64,000 bases of DNA from Rhodamnia argentea (lineage: Eukaryota > Streptophyta > Magnoliopsida > Myrtales > Myrtaceae), in the NCBI RefSeq assembly GCF_020921035.1, contig NC_063157.1:8220001-8284000 (forward strand), read 5' to 3'. A model generated the notes under the pieces. That model had not been told where the DNA came from, did no database searches, and saw only the letters and a list, made by a program, of their open reading frames with translations. Below are positions 21,611-33,717 of the stretch, in pieces; within the stretch, counting starts at the first letter, position 1; each line of letters starts with the position of its first letter. Both the position numbers and the translations under genes were made by a program.

Positions 21611-22715
21611 GGCTACTTTTGGTAGTGAGGATAAAAGTTAGGATAGGATAAAATTTATCCTATCATGTATTTGGTACCTACCTAGGATAGGATAAAGTGG
21701 GATATAATGGGGTTATAACCTGGATAAAATTATCTCATGAGAGAGGTGGAATAGAAGTGGATAGGATTTCTTCTCTTCGTGGTATAAAAACTATTTTTCT
21801 GGATAACAAACTTCTTAAATTGTAAAATTAAAATAATAATTATATTTAAATTATATTTGAATTCTAATGTTAAAAAAATTCAAAATAACAAAAAAAATAT
21901 GCATTTTGATTTATTCCACTTCATACATACATACATACATACATACATACATACATACATACATACATACACACACCTAGTATCTTTATGCATTACTTAT
22001 CTTAATATAATAGTATAGTTTATTACTTAATAAAAAAATTATTAAGAAATGATGGAAGGGAATAAAAATAATGATAAAAAAAGACTTAAAATTAAAAAAA
22101 TGAAGTAAAAGAGCCCATATTTTAAGTGAACATATTCAAATTTGAAAATAATCTTTTTAATTCTCGAAGAACGAGAGGTAGTGAGATTTCTATAAAAAAA
22201 AACACTAACATCTCCATCTCCTTTTCATCCGTATCTCTAAAGTATGTTGAAGTTTCACGACTCTTTTGTAGATTTTTAATTCACGATAAAACTCTACAAA
22301 AATGGTGAGAAAGTCAAAGCTTATTCTCTTTCCTAACTTTCTGGTTTACGTCAAAGGTCTATAAAAGCAGAAAGAGAGTCAAAACTCATCCTCCTTCATA
22401 GTTTTATGGTTCATGCTAAAGTTTAATGAAGGTAGCGAGAAAGGAAAAACTTTTCATAATCACAAATGTGAATGATTATATTTTCTCTCTCTTACTAGAT
22501 TCGGCAATGAATTAGAAGAGATTCTTATAGTCTTCGTTTATAAATTTTCAAATTTATTTACATCGATATCTCGTATATATCGAACAATGAACAATATAGG
22601 ATATGAACATATTCAGCTTTATTACTGCGATTCACCAAATAGTGGATAGGATATGCCAAAATCCATGGACTTCATATCTTATCCTGACTAAAATTACAAA
22701 CGACCAAACGCAGCC
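21611..22715. mobile_element. Non-autonomous DNA element of about 1.1 kb, GGCTRCTTTTGGT ends
   Basis: The left end GGCTACTTTTGGTAGTGAGG and the right end (complement GGCTGCGTTTGGTCGTTTGT) are inverted. Both inner arms contain the AGGATAGGATA word or its complement TATCCTATCC. A possible 3-bp TAT duplication flanks it. A related element lies at 41558-42408. An (ATAC)n microsatellite sits inside at about 21926-21972. No transposase is seen. Confidence 0.65.
21926..21972. repeat. (ATAC)n microsatellite
   Basis: About eleven uninterrupted CATA units, followed by a short CACA variation. Confidence 0.95.
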
Positions 22716-25257
22716 TATGTGTTTTGGACACGACTTTCCAAAATCTAATTCGAAATCATTGGCGCACCCATTCAAATCCATCAACCATATAGTAAACTAT
22801 CAACTCCTATCGACATTTAAGGTGTGTTCATTTCGCGAAAAATGAACAATGTGGAAAATATTTTTCAAAAAATAATTGCTTATACCATTTAGAAAAATTA
22901 GCCAATGAAAAATATTTTCATCATCGACAACAATATATACCTAACTGTTCCAATAGGCCGTGAAAAAATTTTCATTCGTTTATTTATACAAGTGATATAG
23001 CCAATTATTTTTAGGGACAATATATTATATCTAACCTTTTCCTTTAGTTCTTTCATAGAATTTAGCTATTTTAGTTATTTGGAGGAGGACACCAAGGGGA
23101 ATTGATTATGTAAATGTGACTGTTATGCAAACAGTCTATTTTTAAAAATAAAAAATATTTAATATTTAATTAAAAATTATTATGGAGTCTACTCTTTTAA
23201 GAATTTGTGACTCAAAATATATTATTATTCTCATAGTCACTCAAAGACTGTAATGCTCGAAATTTGAAAGTTGACTTTTGAAACTGTATAAGTAGTTAAC
23301 AATGTAGCTAGCAAGATAATTCCTATGTTACTACGCCAATATCTCGTATTCCATTATCTTACAACCTTTTAAAGTTGTCTCTTAAAGTGGTTAGAATTTT
23401 TAAAATCTTCTATCTCTTTTTTAATTCTAGCAAACGAATAAAGTAAAAGATATATAGACTACCACGTTAAGAAAAGTAAGCATTTCAAGACTTAGGCTGC
23501 GCATGATAACGTTTACGTTCTCGGGAACATATTTGGAACATAAATATTATTTTGTGTTTTTGTTCCCGGCTACGATTTTCGAGAATAAAAACGCGTTTGG
23601 CTAGTGCAAAAAACAAAACACTTTTTTCACCAAAAGGAAGGATCTGTAACCGGTGGCTAGTAGCAGACGGCGGTGGCGGCCGCTTCGGCTCATCGCCAAC
23701 GATGGTGGGCGGTGGTGGCTTGCACGAGCTCACCCTTGAGTTGTTTCCAAAAAAATGTTCCAAAATTCAGAAACAAGTTTTTTTTGTTTTTTTTTTCAAA
23801 AGTGTTTCTTTTTTCTCTTCAAAAGTGTTTCTTTTTTCAAAAGTATTCCCCGAAACATTTTTGGAATATTTTTTAACCATACGCGTTTCTGTTCTGAAAG
23901 TATTCCCGAAACACTTTTAGAACGGAAACGCTTTCGAGGGAGTGTTACCATATAGGCCCTTAGTCGCCTTTGGAAGATAGACATAATTTCTTGTAAACAG
24001 GAAGAATGATTTAACTTACCAAAAAAAGATGAGAAATATCTAAGCTTCCAATATTGAAAAGTATTAGATTTTAAAATCACGAGTTGATCTTTTTTAGTAC
24101 AAAGTACAAGTTTTCCATAGAATTTATTGATGGAAACTTAGAGGTTAAATTTACTTTTGGGGTTGGTTTATTGTATGCAAAAATATTGTGATCTATTACT
24201 ATTTTTTATTGTTAACATACGTTCGTGCGCTCTTTAGTCTTTTGCTAGTGAGCTAAAGGGAGAATAAAGAATATGACAATCGAATTAAAAACACTTGCGT
24301 GTACAAGTGAGATCACAAATTGCGACGATTGGTGACTTTTCAGGCACAGTTGTTTTAGAAACAGATAACCTTAAAGCACATTATCCCTGGCCCAACCACA
24401 AAAAGATGTTTATACACATAATTAATAGTATGCATGCATTCAAACCAGCTGCAATCGACCGCTTTTTGTTTTCCATTCAACTCTCGACCTTTCGCACGTT
24501 GTTTCGAGAACTACAACAACCCAATTTGTTGAGGGCGAGGAGTGGTCCTCGGGGCTAGAGTGCCTCGATAAGTAGTGACTCTTGACGGTTAGGGGGTAGG
24601 AATGAATCAAACACCAAATAAGGGGAGAGCTGTTTTGCATTATATGAAATCTGGAATTAATTCATGGAGACAATTTTTGATGTAACAATGAGCACTCCCG
24701 GGATGGGTGACCTCCTGAGAAGATACTCACTTGTACGTCAAAGGACAAAATTACCCGACTAAATATGAGACATTTCAAAGCGGATAATACTTTAGTGAGT
24801 TAATCCACGATGTCACAACCACCATCAGACTTATATTTTTGGAAGCGGAGGTCGAGTGCACACGATCTACTCTATCATATTAAATGAAAAAGCTAGAGGA
24901 CAATACATTAGGGCGCCCGTCTTCCTTGTGGTTAGAGGGTGAAAGAAAGCATAGTGAATGGCGAGAGGTACAAGTAACCTCTCTAACATCTATGACTGCT
25001 CTATTCGTAACGATGACCCTAATAAAAAAAAAAAGGGCTTTTTTCTAATTTGCGATTGAGTTTGCCGAATGTGAGCATGAGTTTTCAATTTACGTGAAGC
25101 CACAAGGAAAGATAAGCAAGACCAAAGGGTCACACGACAGGTACACGATCGACTTTGCAGGCTCCATCCTTCGTCCCGCCGCCTATCAGCTTGGTAGGCA
25201 AGCTACCTTGATCCGTCTTCGTTATAGCTCTTGCTAATCTTCTCATGAATCAACCGG
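22716..25257. other. Gene-poor, repeat-derived stretch
   Basis: About 22822-22990 resembles an end of the GTTTGTTTC..GGAAAATATTTT foldback group. About 23500-23960 is an imperfect inverted structure: the left side has GTTCTCGGGAACATATTTGG, the right has CGAAACACTTTTAGAACGGA, and a GC-rich patch lies at 23655-23735. From 24692 to 24722 there is a 5S-rRNA-like string. No protein gene is supported. Confidence 0.45.
24692..24722. other. 5S rRNA-like fragment
   Basis: The string GGGATGGGTGACCTCCTGAG matches the conserved 3' part of plant 5S rRNA (GGATGGGTGACCTCCTGGGA) at nearly every base. The rest of a 5S gene is not recognisable. Such fragments occur in Cassandra-type TRIM elements, which would be a fossil here. 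I could not find the element's ends. Confidence 0.5.
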
Positions 25258-25581
25258 TTAATTTCTTCTTCTTTTTTGGAAAAAGTAAGTCAATTCTTCA
25301 ATCCTTTCATCTTTTACTATACTTTGAAAATTATTACCAGGCTCGTTACTTTCACTTAGATCTTTTGTTTTCCCCATCATCAAATCACCTCCACGTACAA
25401 AAATCTCATCCACCCAACTAAATCTATATTTCAAAGTTGAAGAATCAAATGAAATCCTTTCCCATTCAAAATTCCCCGTTGCAAGCGTGTGCGAATATTT
25501 TGCTAGTATCTTCACATACTCTTCTTCCGGAATCCACTTGAACTTACTCAAAATGATTCTTTCGATAGGGATTAGCTTCAA
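25258..25581 (-). CDS. Unrecognised 107-residue open frame
   Basis: I do not recognise this protein. Its composition looks protein-like rather than random: charged and aromatic residues are well mixed (KFKWIPEEEYVKILAKY, YRFSWVDEIFVRGGDLMMG), with no low complexity. It starts at an ATG and ends with a basic tail. It lies upstream of, and divergent from, the five-exon gene at 26040. It could be an exon of a longer gene, a fragment of a decayed gene or chance. The surrounding sequence offers no partner exon that I can identify. Confidence 0.3.
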   Translation of the reverse strand: MKLIPIERIILSKFKWIPEEEYVKILAKYSHTLATGNFEWERISFDSSTLKYRFSWVDEIFVRGGDLMMGKTKDLSESNEPGNNFQSIVKDERIEELTYFFQKRRRN

Positions 25582-25740
25582 TTTGATTTAGAAGAACAAA
25601 ATCATTGGCGAAGACCTATAAAATCTCTCTCTCTCGCTCGCTCGCTCGCTCGGTCGGCCGCTCATCCTTATATTTACAGAGCCGCAGGCCCAAGGTCAGA
25701 GAGACGAAGACAGCCCCAATAAAGTACCTAGTACTACTGA

Positions 25741-25771
25741 TCTCCCTCTCTCCCTCTCTCTCTCTCTCTCT
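25741..25771. repeat. CT-rich microsatellite
   Basis: CTCCCTCTCTCTCTCTCTCT-type tract in the probable 5' UTR or promoter of the gene at 26040. CT-rich leaders are common in plant genes. Confidence 0.85.
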
Positions 25772-26039
25772 GCGAAGCTTCATGACAGACCCCTGTTTCT
25801 CAAAACTCTGGGGAGTTCCCTAAACCTGAGACCGGCGAGTTAATTTCGATCATCGGTTCAATGCCTCTCGTGGTCGTGCTCTGTCTCCTTCCTGCGTGAC
25901 CAGGTAATGATTGTTTCTTTGTCCAAATAGCAAGCAAAGGCTCCCCCTCATAATCCTCAATCATCGTCCCCAAAACCCCAGATTAAAGAGAAGCAAGAAA
26001 AAACAGAGAGAAGATCTGACACCCTCATAAATATATCCT

Positions 26040-28106
26040 ATGTGCTTGAACTCAATGCCATTAATGATGGCTGCTGATCTACACCAAGCGAAGTTATTGC
26101 TCTCTCCCTCCTCCTCTATATGTGTCCCCCAGCCTCGCTCTCTGTCCTCCTCGGAGGACAACCGCAACCCGTTCGAGAATCGCCGCTCCAGGTCGAGCAG
26201 TCCGTCCATGTCCGATTCGGGGCTGAGCACGCCGTCGGGGTCCGAAGTGGCGACGGAGAGCAGCTACGAGGACGACGACTACATGGCCGAGCTGACTCGC
26301 CAGATGGCTCACCGGATGCTTCAAGAGGATGACGACGACGTCAATCCCTCTGTTCTGAGCCCGGTGCTTATTTAATTTATTTGAAAAGATTCCCAGATAT
26401 GAAAAGTTTCAAGGAAAGTTTGGATTTTTCTGAATCGTGTGTCGATTTGCAGGCATGGGGTTTGACTGGTTCGCCTCCATCGACGCTCCGGTCGCCTCTT
26501 GCTGCGAACCATAGCAGCAGAACTGCGTCATTTCCAGAGAACGATGCTTGGGACATCTCCCACGATTACTCCGACCAGTTCGAGAAGATGATGAGGTTCG
26601 ACGAGCAAGAGCCTCAAAATCACAACTTTCATCGGAACTTTTACGATCCTGCTTCGCCGAACGGTGCAATCATGGCGAATGAAGTAAGGGCCGATCCTGG
26701 TGTGAGTCTGGTGATGATTTGGTATGCGCTGGTTGTGTTTTGTTCAACCATTTGCCTTGGCTTGTTTGTGCGTCGCAGTTTGATCGGGTCCAACCGGACC
26801 GGGTCGCTAAGCAATCGGTGTCCAAGAACAGGAAAAAGCGAGGTGGCGACGCGGGGTTGGCCACGGCCACGGCAAGGACCGGGCCGTCTCCTTCAACGGC
26901 GACCCATCGACAGGCCCAACGACAGGCGTTTCAGCGAGCGGGTTCGGGCATGAGAGCAGTATTCCTTGGTGGGCCCCGTTCGGGAAACGGGTCGAGCGGC
27001 ACCGGCGTGTTCTTGCCCCGTGGAGCGGGGAACAACCCTTCTGAACCACCCAAGAAACCGAGTAAGATCCCTTGAAACTGTGTAAATGGGTTCTGTTTTG
27101 GATTTGATGGATCCCTTCCGTGATTTTCTTTTTTTCCTCAGTTTTGTTGAAATAATTTTTAGCTTCGGTTTCCCCTGTTTTGTTGTTATCCTCTGTTTTC
27201 CCGAGTGGTTGGAGTGGTGAGGGATCTGAAGTGGAATACCATCCGTCCAATATTCCGTCAATTTTTGAATCTTCTCTTGTTCAGATGTGACTTGTTTCGT
27301 TCTCGTGACTCCCCCCTTTGAAAAGATTCCCATCATCCCTGAAAAAAAAAAAAAAAACTCCATTTCGCGAGCTGGAATCTTCTCCCCTGGTCCACCTGCG
27401 GATTTTTTTCTTTCGGTTTCCGGTCGTTGTTAATTCCAAGCTCTCGACTTCAATGGTTTAACAGTTCTAGATTGCCAAGAATCTTCACCTCACGTCAATG
27501 ACAAAAGCAAATCTGATGCTGTTGGTGCACTTTGTGTGTCTTGCTAGGGTGTTCAACAGTTCTGATACCAGCTAGAGTTGCTCATGCCTTGATGGTCCAT
27601 CACGATAACATGGGCGGCCGGTCGCGGCCCGGCATCGGTTACTTTCCCCCGCAACATGGTATGGCAGCTACTGATATGATTACTTCGGGTTCGTTTCTTC
27701 CGGTCCGTAAGATGATCTTATCTGGTGGGATAACGCTTTAACTGTTGTTGGCCATTACGTCGTATCCCGCAGCCGCTTGGCGGGGTCTATAGACAAATTT
27801 GGGAATATAATCGTCTTGTGCCGTTAAGTTGTGTCACGCACCAGCTTGGCGGTTTATCAACTACCCTTAAAATTCGGGAATACATTTAATTCTTCTGTGC
27901 ACTCTTACTAAATGCTCGTCTTTAAGAAGATCAAAAGCTCCTCCAAAACCAGTAGCGTGACTTCTGCTCTGTTTTCTTTCATTTTTGCAGATGCTGGTAC
28001 AAGCGGAAGAAGTCCTGGCCCGTATCTCCAGCAGAAGCGCCAATCCGAGACGGCACCGGCCCTGAACCAAAGCGACATAGACCTTCCTCAAGAGTGGATG
28101 TATTGA
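26040..28106 (+). CDS. Five-exon gene for a Ser-rich plant protein of unknown function (354 aa)
   Basis: The exons are 26040-26363, 26453-26683, 26779-27061, 27548-27658 and 27991-28106. All four introns are GT-AG (donors GTGCTT, GTAAGG, GTAAGA, GTATGG) and the phases join without a break, giving 355 codons including the stop. The first 110 residues are Ser-rich with an acidic patch (YEDDDYMAELTRQMAHRML, then EDDDD). Residues around 201-206 (KNRKKR) could be a nuclear signal. Later motifs are GSGMRAVFLGG, GTGVFLPR, PARVAHALMVHH and the C-terminal DLPQEWMY. I recall these motifs from a conserved plant family without a known role, but I cannot name it safely. The first ATG was taken as start; Met9/Met10 are alternatives. 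The clean gene structure is strong evidence for a working gene. Confidence 0.85.
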
Positions 28107-28558
28107 AGTCGGCCTCGGGCCTCGGCACATGCGCAGATCGTCTTCTAGTCCCCAATCCTGAGGGAAGTTCATTTCAGCTAAAGAACAATAGACAGTGGCA
28201 TAGGATAGAATACAGAATAAAGGAGTGAAATGAAAGACAAAAGGCCTCTTTGTCTTAGTCAAATAGGGTGAACCGATGGATGATGATGCGGGCAGAGTAG
28301 ACAAAGAAGAAAGTGACAAGCTCGTGAAGGACGATAGTCCGCCATTGATGGAATATAATAGTGGTTTCTGTCAAAAGTACAGTGGAGGAGGGAGTTTAGG
28401 CAATAATTGAGTGAAGAGGCTCGACATGAGGCTTTTTTTGGTCTGATTGCTTGGCTGGATCGCCAACAAACCAAGTGCCTGTAATGGTGTTTCTGTATTA
28501 AAGTCCCCTGAATAAATAATTTATGTTCTGGTGATGGATGTGAGTGCTGTTTGTTACT

Positions 28559-28605
<47 letters not shown>

Positions 28606-28606
28606 G
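28559..28606. repeat. (TC)n microsatellite
   Basis: Nearly pure TC dinucleotide tract of about 48 bp, downstream of the five-exon gene. Confidence 0.95.
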
Positions 28607-30078
28607 TTCATCTGGTTGTGTGTGGCAACCTTGAGTTATGTCTGGTTAACGGATGGGCAGAGCACATTTAATTCAAACAGTTGCTCTCTTTCAATGACGG
28701 AATCGTGGCATCTGTTTAGCAGTGAGCATGGTTTTCGGAGAATTTGACCGGTGGGAATCGATCCATTTGCAAGTTCTACCACCAGTCCATTTTCAGATTC
28801 TCGTTTCAAGGTTTAGATTATGCTTAGTACGGGTAATTTTTTAAGTTCTAGATAGAATCGAGCACAAGTCTTTGTGTTTTGTTAGTTCTATGTCTTCGCG
28901 CGATCTTATGATATTTCATAGCGCCCGATGATGGGCTAGTGTGAGCTTTCATTTTCAACGATATCCATGATCGAGGCTTTTACTTTGTTAATTGTCCATA
29001 TTCTTCACACGTTTAAAAATGAGTTGTGGTCAATGGATTGTAGCGGTAGATGGTAGTTATTAGAAGTGGTGTTTCACAGCAATTATTGCATTAAGAAAAC
29101 AGGTGGAACTTGGATAGAACCTAAGACCAATCTCAGAATCTGCGATATGGTAGGTTTTAGGTTCAAAAAATTAAAGAATCAATTCCGACCAGTATATTTC
29201 AAATTTCAGGTGAAATTGAGATTGACCCTGAAACCGTTATCACGTGCATCTGTCAGTGATTGAATCCGTTTAGGAGGAGGACATGCCTTTGTTTCGAAAG
29301 AACGATGCAGACCGACTGTCGTTTGATCTCAAGAGCGTACGATGGGTGTTGGGTGTTGGGTGAGCAACTCCAGGAAGAAGTAGGGAGGCTTGAGAAGTTG
29401 TTGGGGGCATTACGCGAGCTGAGCGACTCCTCGTCCTCGTCCTGAACCAGTTCTTGTTTCCTCCGCGCGGACTGGTCGGATCATGCGGGGTTGGTCGTCA
29501 GATTTGCCGTCATTTCCATGTCAGTTTTGACTCTGTTCTCTCTCGCTCGTGGGTCGCTCGCTCGCTCCACCTCTTTGTTTCGGCACCCGAGAAAGTCTAG
29601 AAAAGAAAAGCTTCGTGGCGTAGATTTTCGTAATCAATAGAGGACCGTTGGCCTGGAAAACGTTTGCAATTCCTAAAGCTAGAAAAAGCGAAAAAGGGTT
29701 TCATGCATGAGATGTGGCGGGTTGAATTCGAGGATTGCCTTGAACGGTCCCGGTCAAAGTCGCCTAAGCAAGTTTCATCGCTGATCGGTTCGGCTCGCGG
29801 TTCCACTAACTCGTTTGGACCGTCGGATTGAGGAAATGTGAATTAGTTTTCAACCTATGCGACCGGTTAAACATAGGAAATAGATGAGAAGTGTCTTTCG
29901 AGTGTGTGAAACCTCACATTGAAATACACGTGTGTATTCGTGATAGGCTGTATTGTACACCCAAAAGAGATTACCAAGTAAGAAAACATATTTTTATTTA
30001 GGATGAATAGTTGACAATTGCATGCATTTACTTAAAAAAAGAAGAGAAGAGAAGAGAAGGAAAATAGGTGGAAATTAT
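28607..30078. other. Intergenic stretch; nothing firmly recognised
   Basis: A frame ending at 29445 has a helical-looking tail (QLQEEVGRLEKLLGALREL) that could be the last exon of an unidentified or decayed gene. No upstream exon could be placed. A GAGAA repeat lies near 30040. Confidence 0.4.
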
Positions 30079-30417
30079 ATGAAAAAATTACCCAATAAAT
30101 CCTAAAGTCCATTGTATTAACATTACTTCAGTTCCGCACTTTTCAATTTTGCTAATTTAATTATAAAGCTTTCCACGAAATTTCAATATAGGATTTCTGA
30201 TCAATTTTCGCCGGAAATCACCGATGAACGGCCAATCGTTGTCGGTTGTCCTACGTAGCACACCATCATGTCGGTAATTTGAGACGAAAATTTGCCGGAG
30301 GTACTATATTGGAATTTCGTGCAAATACTTAAGACGAAATTGGTAAAATCGAAAAATTTATGACTGAATTGACATCCATCCATACAATTAGTTGAGGTTG
30401 ATCGAACAACTTTCCCA
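30079..30417. mobile_element. Foldback MITE, same group as 17904-18266
   Basis: The left arm GAAAAAATTACCCAATAAAT and the right arm (…ACAACTTTCCC) are opposed. In between lie the shared blocks TCCTACGTAGCACACC and TTTCTGATCAATTTTCGCCG. The ends are worn, so the boundaries are approximate. Confidence 0.55.
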
Positions 30418-31059
30418 AAATTTTATTTTAGGGAGATTTGTTTCCTTATTTGGGTTTATAAGTAGGAGGGTGTAGATCATTTTCAAAACGATTTTCTTTG
30501 TGCTTGCCTTATAATTTCTTTTCATAGTCCAAAGAGAAGTTGATAGAAATGGGCGTCTAAGATATCAATATTTATCGTGTCAAATTGACTAATGGGAGGT
30601 GGGTCCATATATGTGGACAACGCTGGTTTTGATACAATATTAGAAAATCAAACTCAAAAGCTTAAATTATTAAATAGAGAAAAACCACATAAATATAAAG
30701 AGCATATAAGACTCGTTGCAAGGTGACGTGGGACATCATCAACTTCAACAAACAGATGAGCAGCAAGAGGACATGATTTTGTCGTCGGATTCATACCAGC
30801 GCACGTCGCGTGCTAATGATCTGTCCCCGTTGCACGAAGTACCAATCCTCAGGCAATATCTTCTCGGTTCAAAATTCGAAGAGGGGGACCATAATATAAT
30901 CATGCACGCCCAGATTTCAGGAGAGGGCATCTGTGGAGTTGGTTGGTCACAGCATGAAACGGTGACAAGATGTACTTCGATGACTTCCATCTCCATGTCC
31001 AAACATTAGGACTCGCCACACGAGGTTTTGGTTGGTCTCCAGGTCCCAGTTTCCATGTG

Positions 31060-31420
31060 CTCATCAATCAACGCCGTGCGAAACTCCATGACAGAGCACT
31101 TCGTCTTCTTCCCAGCTCAACGACCATGTTGACCTCGACTTCCAAGTCCCAGGATGTTACAGTTACATCGGCATCTTATGCAGAGGACAAGGAAGACTAT
31201 GCATCAGCAAAGTCAGCAAGGTCTTTTTCTTTTCTGTATTCATCCCTTACTTGTTTCGGTCCTTCGCAAGACCGGCGCCTTCCGGGGGGGTTCTTCGGTC
31301 TGCGACTCGACTTCTGGGACAAGTCACCGGAGAGATTTCATTTTGCAAACTTCAGACGAGAGTCGGTGAAAGCGCCGGGACTCTTTGTGATTTCGAATCA
31401 TCTTTTCAAATCATTACATT
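31060..31420. repeat. Duplicated unknown sequence, copy 1
   Basis: This shares many blocks in the same order with 32830-33130: CTTCCAAGTC/CTTCAAAGTC, GATTACAGTTAC.TYGGCATC, GACGACAAGGA.GAC, CGCCTTCCGGG and CTTCTGGGACAAGT. The moderate GC suggests gene origin, but no frame is conserved in a way that names a protein. Both copies are on the same strand, about 1.77 kb apart. Confidence 0.65.
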
Positions 31421-32238
31421 GCAGCAATCTTCCTAAATTCAAGCTACTCAAATCCCTTTTAATTCAACATGGACTACCATCATACTTAGCTATTCAAACC
31501 ATTGCGTACTAATTCCGGCAATCTCGACCAGTCAATTCAAAATTCCGTAATGCATTTTTCTTAGCTAGTTCTCATCCACTATTTTTGTATCTACATTCTA
31601 TGCTATGAACTTAACTTAATTCATTTCACACTTTTACTTAATTCAACGAAATTTCCATCTTTATGTAAGTATTTCTCAAACCTTTTGCAAGTAGCTTAAC
31701 TTTAAATCTATGGCATACGTCCTTTACGTAGAATCTTCTTGAACTTTTCTAATTGAGAATTGTAGAGATGTCTTAGTAAATATTACGACAGATGAGTGTT
31801 TAACTACATATTGTAGGAATATGTCAGTAAATATTTCGACGGACGAAATTCATACCATCTTAACTGGTTTATCTAAATATCTAAAGTATATTCAAGTACG
31901 TAATAGATACATCTGGACTCCTTCCGGGTCCGTAGTGGGTGGGCTTAGTTTGGGCTCATTTGTTGCTTATTAGCCTGTAGAGAAGTCGGACATACAAACC
32001 CAAAGGACTTTTTAAGATGCGATACAAGATCTTTAACAGGAAAAAAAAAAAAAACAAAAAGAGAGGAAAATATTAAAATAACATTTGAAAGTGGGGCCAT
32101 TTACGTTAAGAATTTTCAGTGTAGATGAAAAATTCCAAACAAGAGTCTTAAGTGCCCTCATTTTCTTAAACGAGAGCCTGAAGTGTCCTCACTATTTCAA
32201 AAAAGGGTATGATCGAATGGCGTTTTCGTCTTTTACCT
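31421..32238. other. Spacer between the duplicated unknown sequences; nothing recognised
   Basis: AT-rich, with no coding or structural signal that I can support. Confidence 0.45.
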
Positions 32239-32339
32239 TTTGAGATTAAGATACTCATTTTAGGACCTTATTTAGGGAAAAATTTCAAATAAGGGTATGA
32301 GGTAGACCTTATCTGAAATGAGCATCTTAATCTCAAAAT
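32239..32339. repeat. Strong short hairpin
   Basis: TTTTGAGATTAAGATACTCA at the left is matched by the complement of TGAGCATCTTAATCTCAAAA at the right, with one mismatch over about 23 bp and a loop of about 55 bp. The loop reads like the AAATTTCAAATAAGG family of foldback elements. It may be a small MITE. Confidence 0.7.
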
Positions 32340-32829
32340 GCACCCACTTACTTATTGGGCGATAAAATTTCGCCAGTCGGCAAGCACATATTGAGTGCCA
32401 CTTTCAAAACCTTGGCTAGGGGCATAAAACTTGGAACCGAAATGAGCATCTTAATCTTCTTTTGTTCTCTCTTTTTCTTCTTCCTTCCGCACCCGTGCCG
32501 TGTCGAGCCGTTTCCGGTGTCTGATCTCGGACGACATCATGAAGTCAAATGGGCGACCTCTATATTGGCATCACCTACGGCTATGATCGCTCTTCTATCA
32601 AGTGCTGCTCGCTTGACAATGTCAATGGCTATTGTCTCTCTTCTCATTCACGGCCATGGCCACCATTTCTCCGAGTTCTCATCCATGGTCATGGCCACTT
32701 GAGCTCGGAGTCGTTGACCATGGTTGCCCGATCTCCAAGTTGGTGGCCATGGCCACTTTAGCTTTGAGCTCGCGACCATGGCTGCTTTCTCTCTTCTCGC
32801 CCCCGGTTTCCACGGGCTGATCCATTAGC

Positions 32830-33130
32830 GCCTCCCAAAGATCCATGATAGGCGCCTTTCATTTTCTTCCTGGTTCAACGTCCGTGTTGACCTTGACTTC
32901 AAAGTCTAGTAGATTACAGTTACGTTGGCATCTTATGGAGACGACAAGGACGACTGTCGCGCCAGCAAGGTCGCGAGTCTTCTTCTTCCGTCCTTTGAAA
33001 GACGACGCCTTCCGGGTCCTTCGGTCACGACCCAACTTCTGGGACAAGTTGTTGGGAGAGATCTCAGCCTCCAAACTTCACGCGAGAGCCAGCGAAATTG
33101 TCGGAACTCTTTGCCCTTTTCATACGGCAA
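32830..33130. repeat. Duplicated unknown sequence, copy 2
   Basis: Second copy of the sequence at 31060-31420, diverged by point changes and small gaps. Neither copy keeps an obvious common reading frame. Confidence 0.65.
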
Positions 33131-33507
33131 AAATGAACGGGTGGAGGACTTCCACCCTCCAAGTTGTTGGTGCTTGAAGATAGGGACGAGCGATTTCAAG
33201 TTCGGTGCACATTTCATTAAAAATCTAAAACTTACTCACCGGAACAGATTTCTCATTTTTTTAACTTGTAATCTATCATACATACCTTGGAATTTAGAAC
33301 TTATCTTGTCACAAGTTCCATGGCCGACTCCAGAGTCTACCATGTTTCACTTATATTCTTAATTGAACAACTAAATCGTCACATTTAATAACCGCAATTT
33401 GCGACTATAATCCACTAATTGCAATTCATATTTAGACACACAAATAAATATGAAACATTAACAAAGTAAAAGTCTCAATCGTAAATATCGCCGAAAATGG
33501 AAGCTCT

Positions 33508-33611
33508 GACTAGCGTAGACGTGGCCGGTTCCGGTTCCTAAAAAAGGTGGAACTCGCGGTTCCGATTCGGAACCGCTGGTTCCTAAGCCCAACGGCTCTC
33601 TTCCCCCGGGC

Positions 33612-33642
<31 letters not shown>

Positions 33643-33717
33643 CGGGTTGGAACCGTGGGCCGGGTCAACGGACCGATTCCGGGCCCACGGTTCCATTTGG
33701 CCATGTTTAGACTAGCA
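33508..33717. mobile_element. Small inverted-repeat element rich in GGTTCC/GGAACC
   Basis: The left CTAGCGTAGACGTGGCCGGT and the right (complement CTAGTCTAAACATGGCCAAA) form imperfect inverted ends. Inside are opposed GGTTCC and GGAACC runs around an A/T homopolymer. It resembles hAT-type MITEs, but no 8-bp duplication is evident. Confidence 0.5.
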
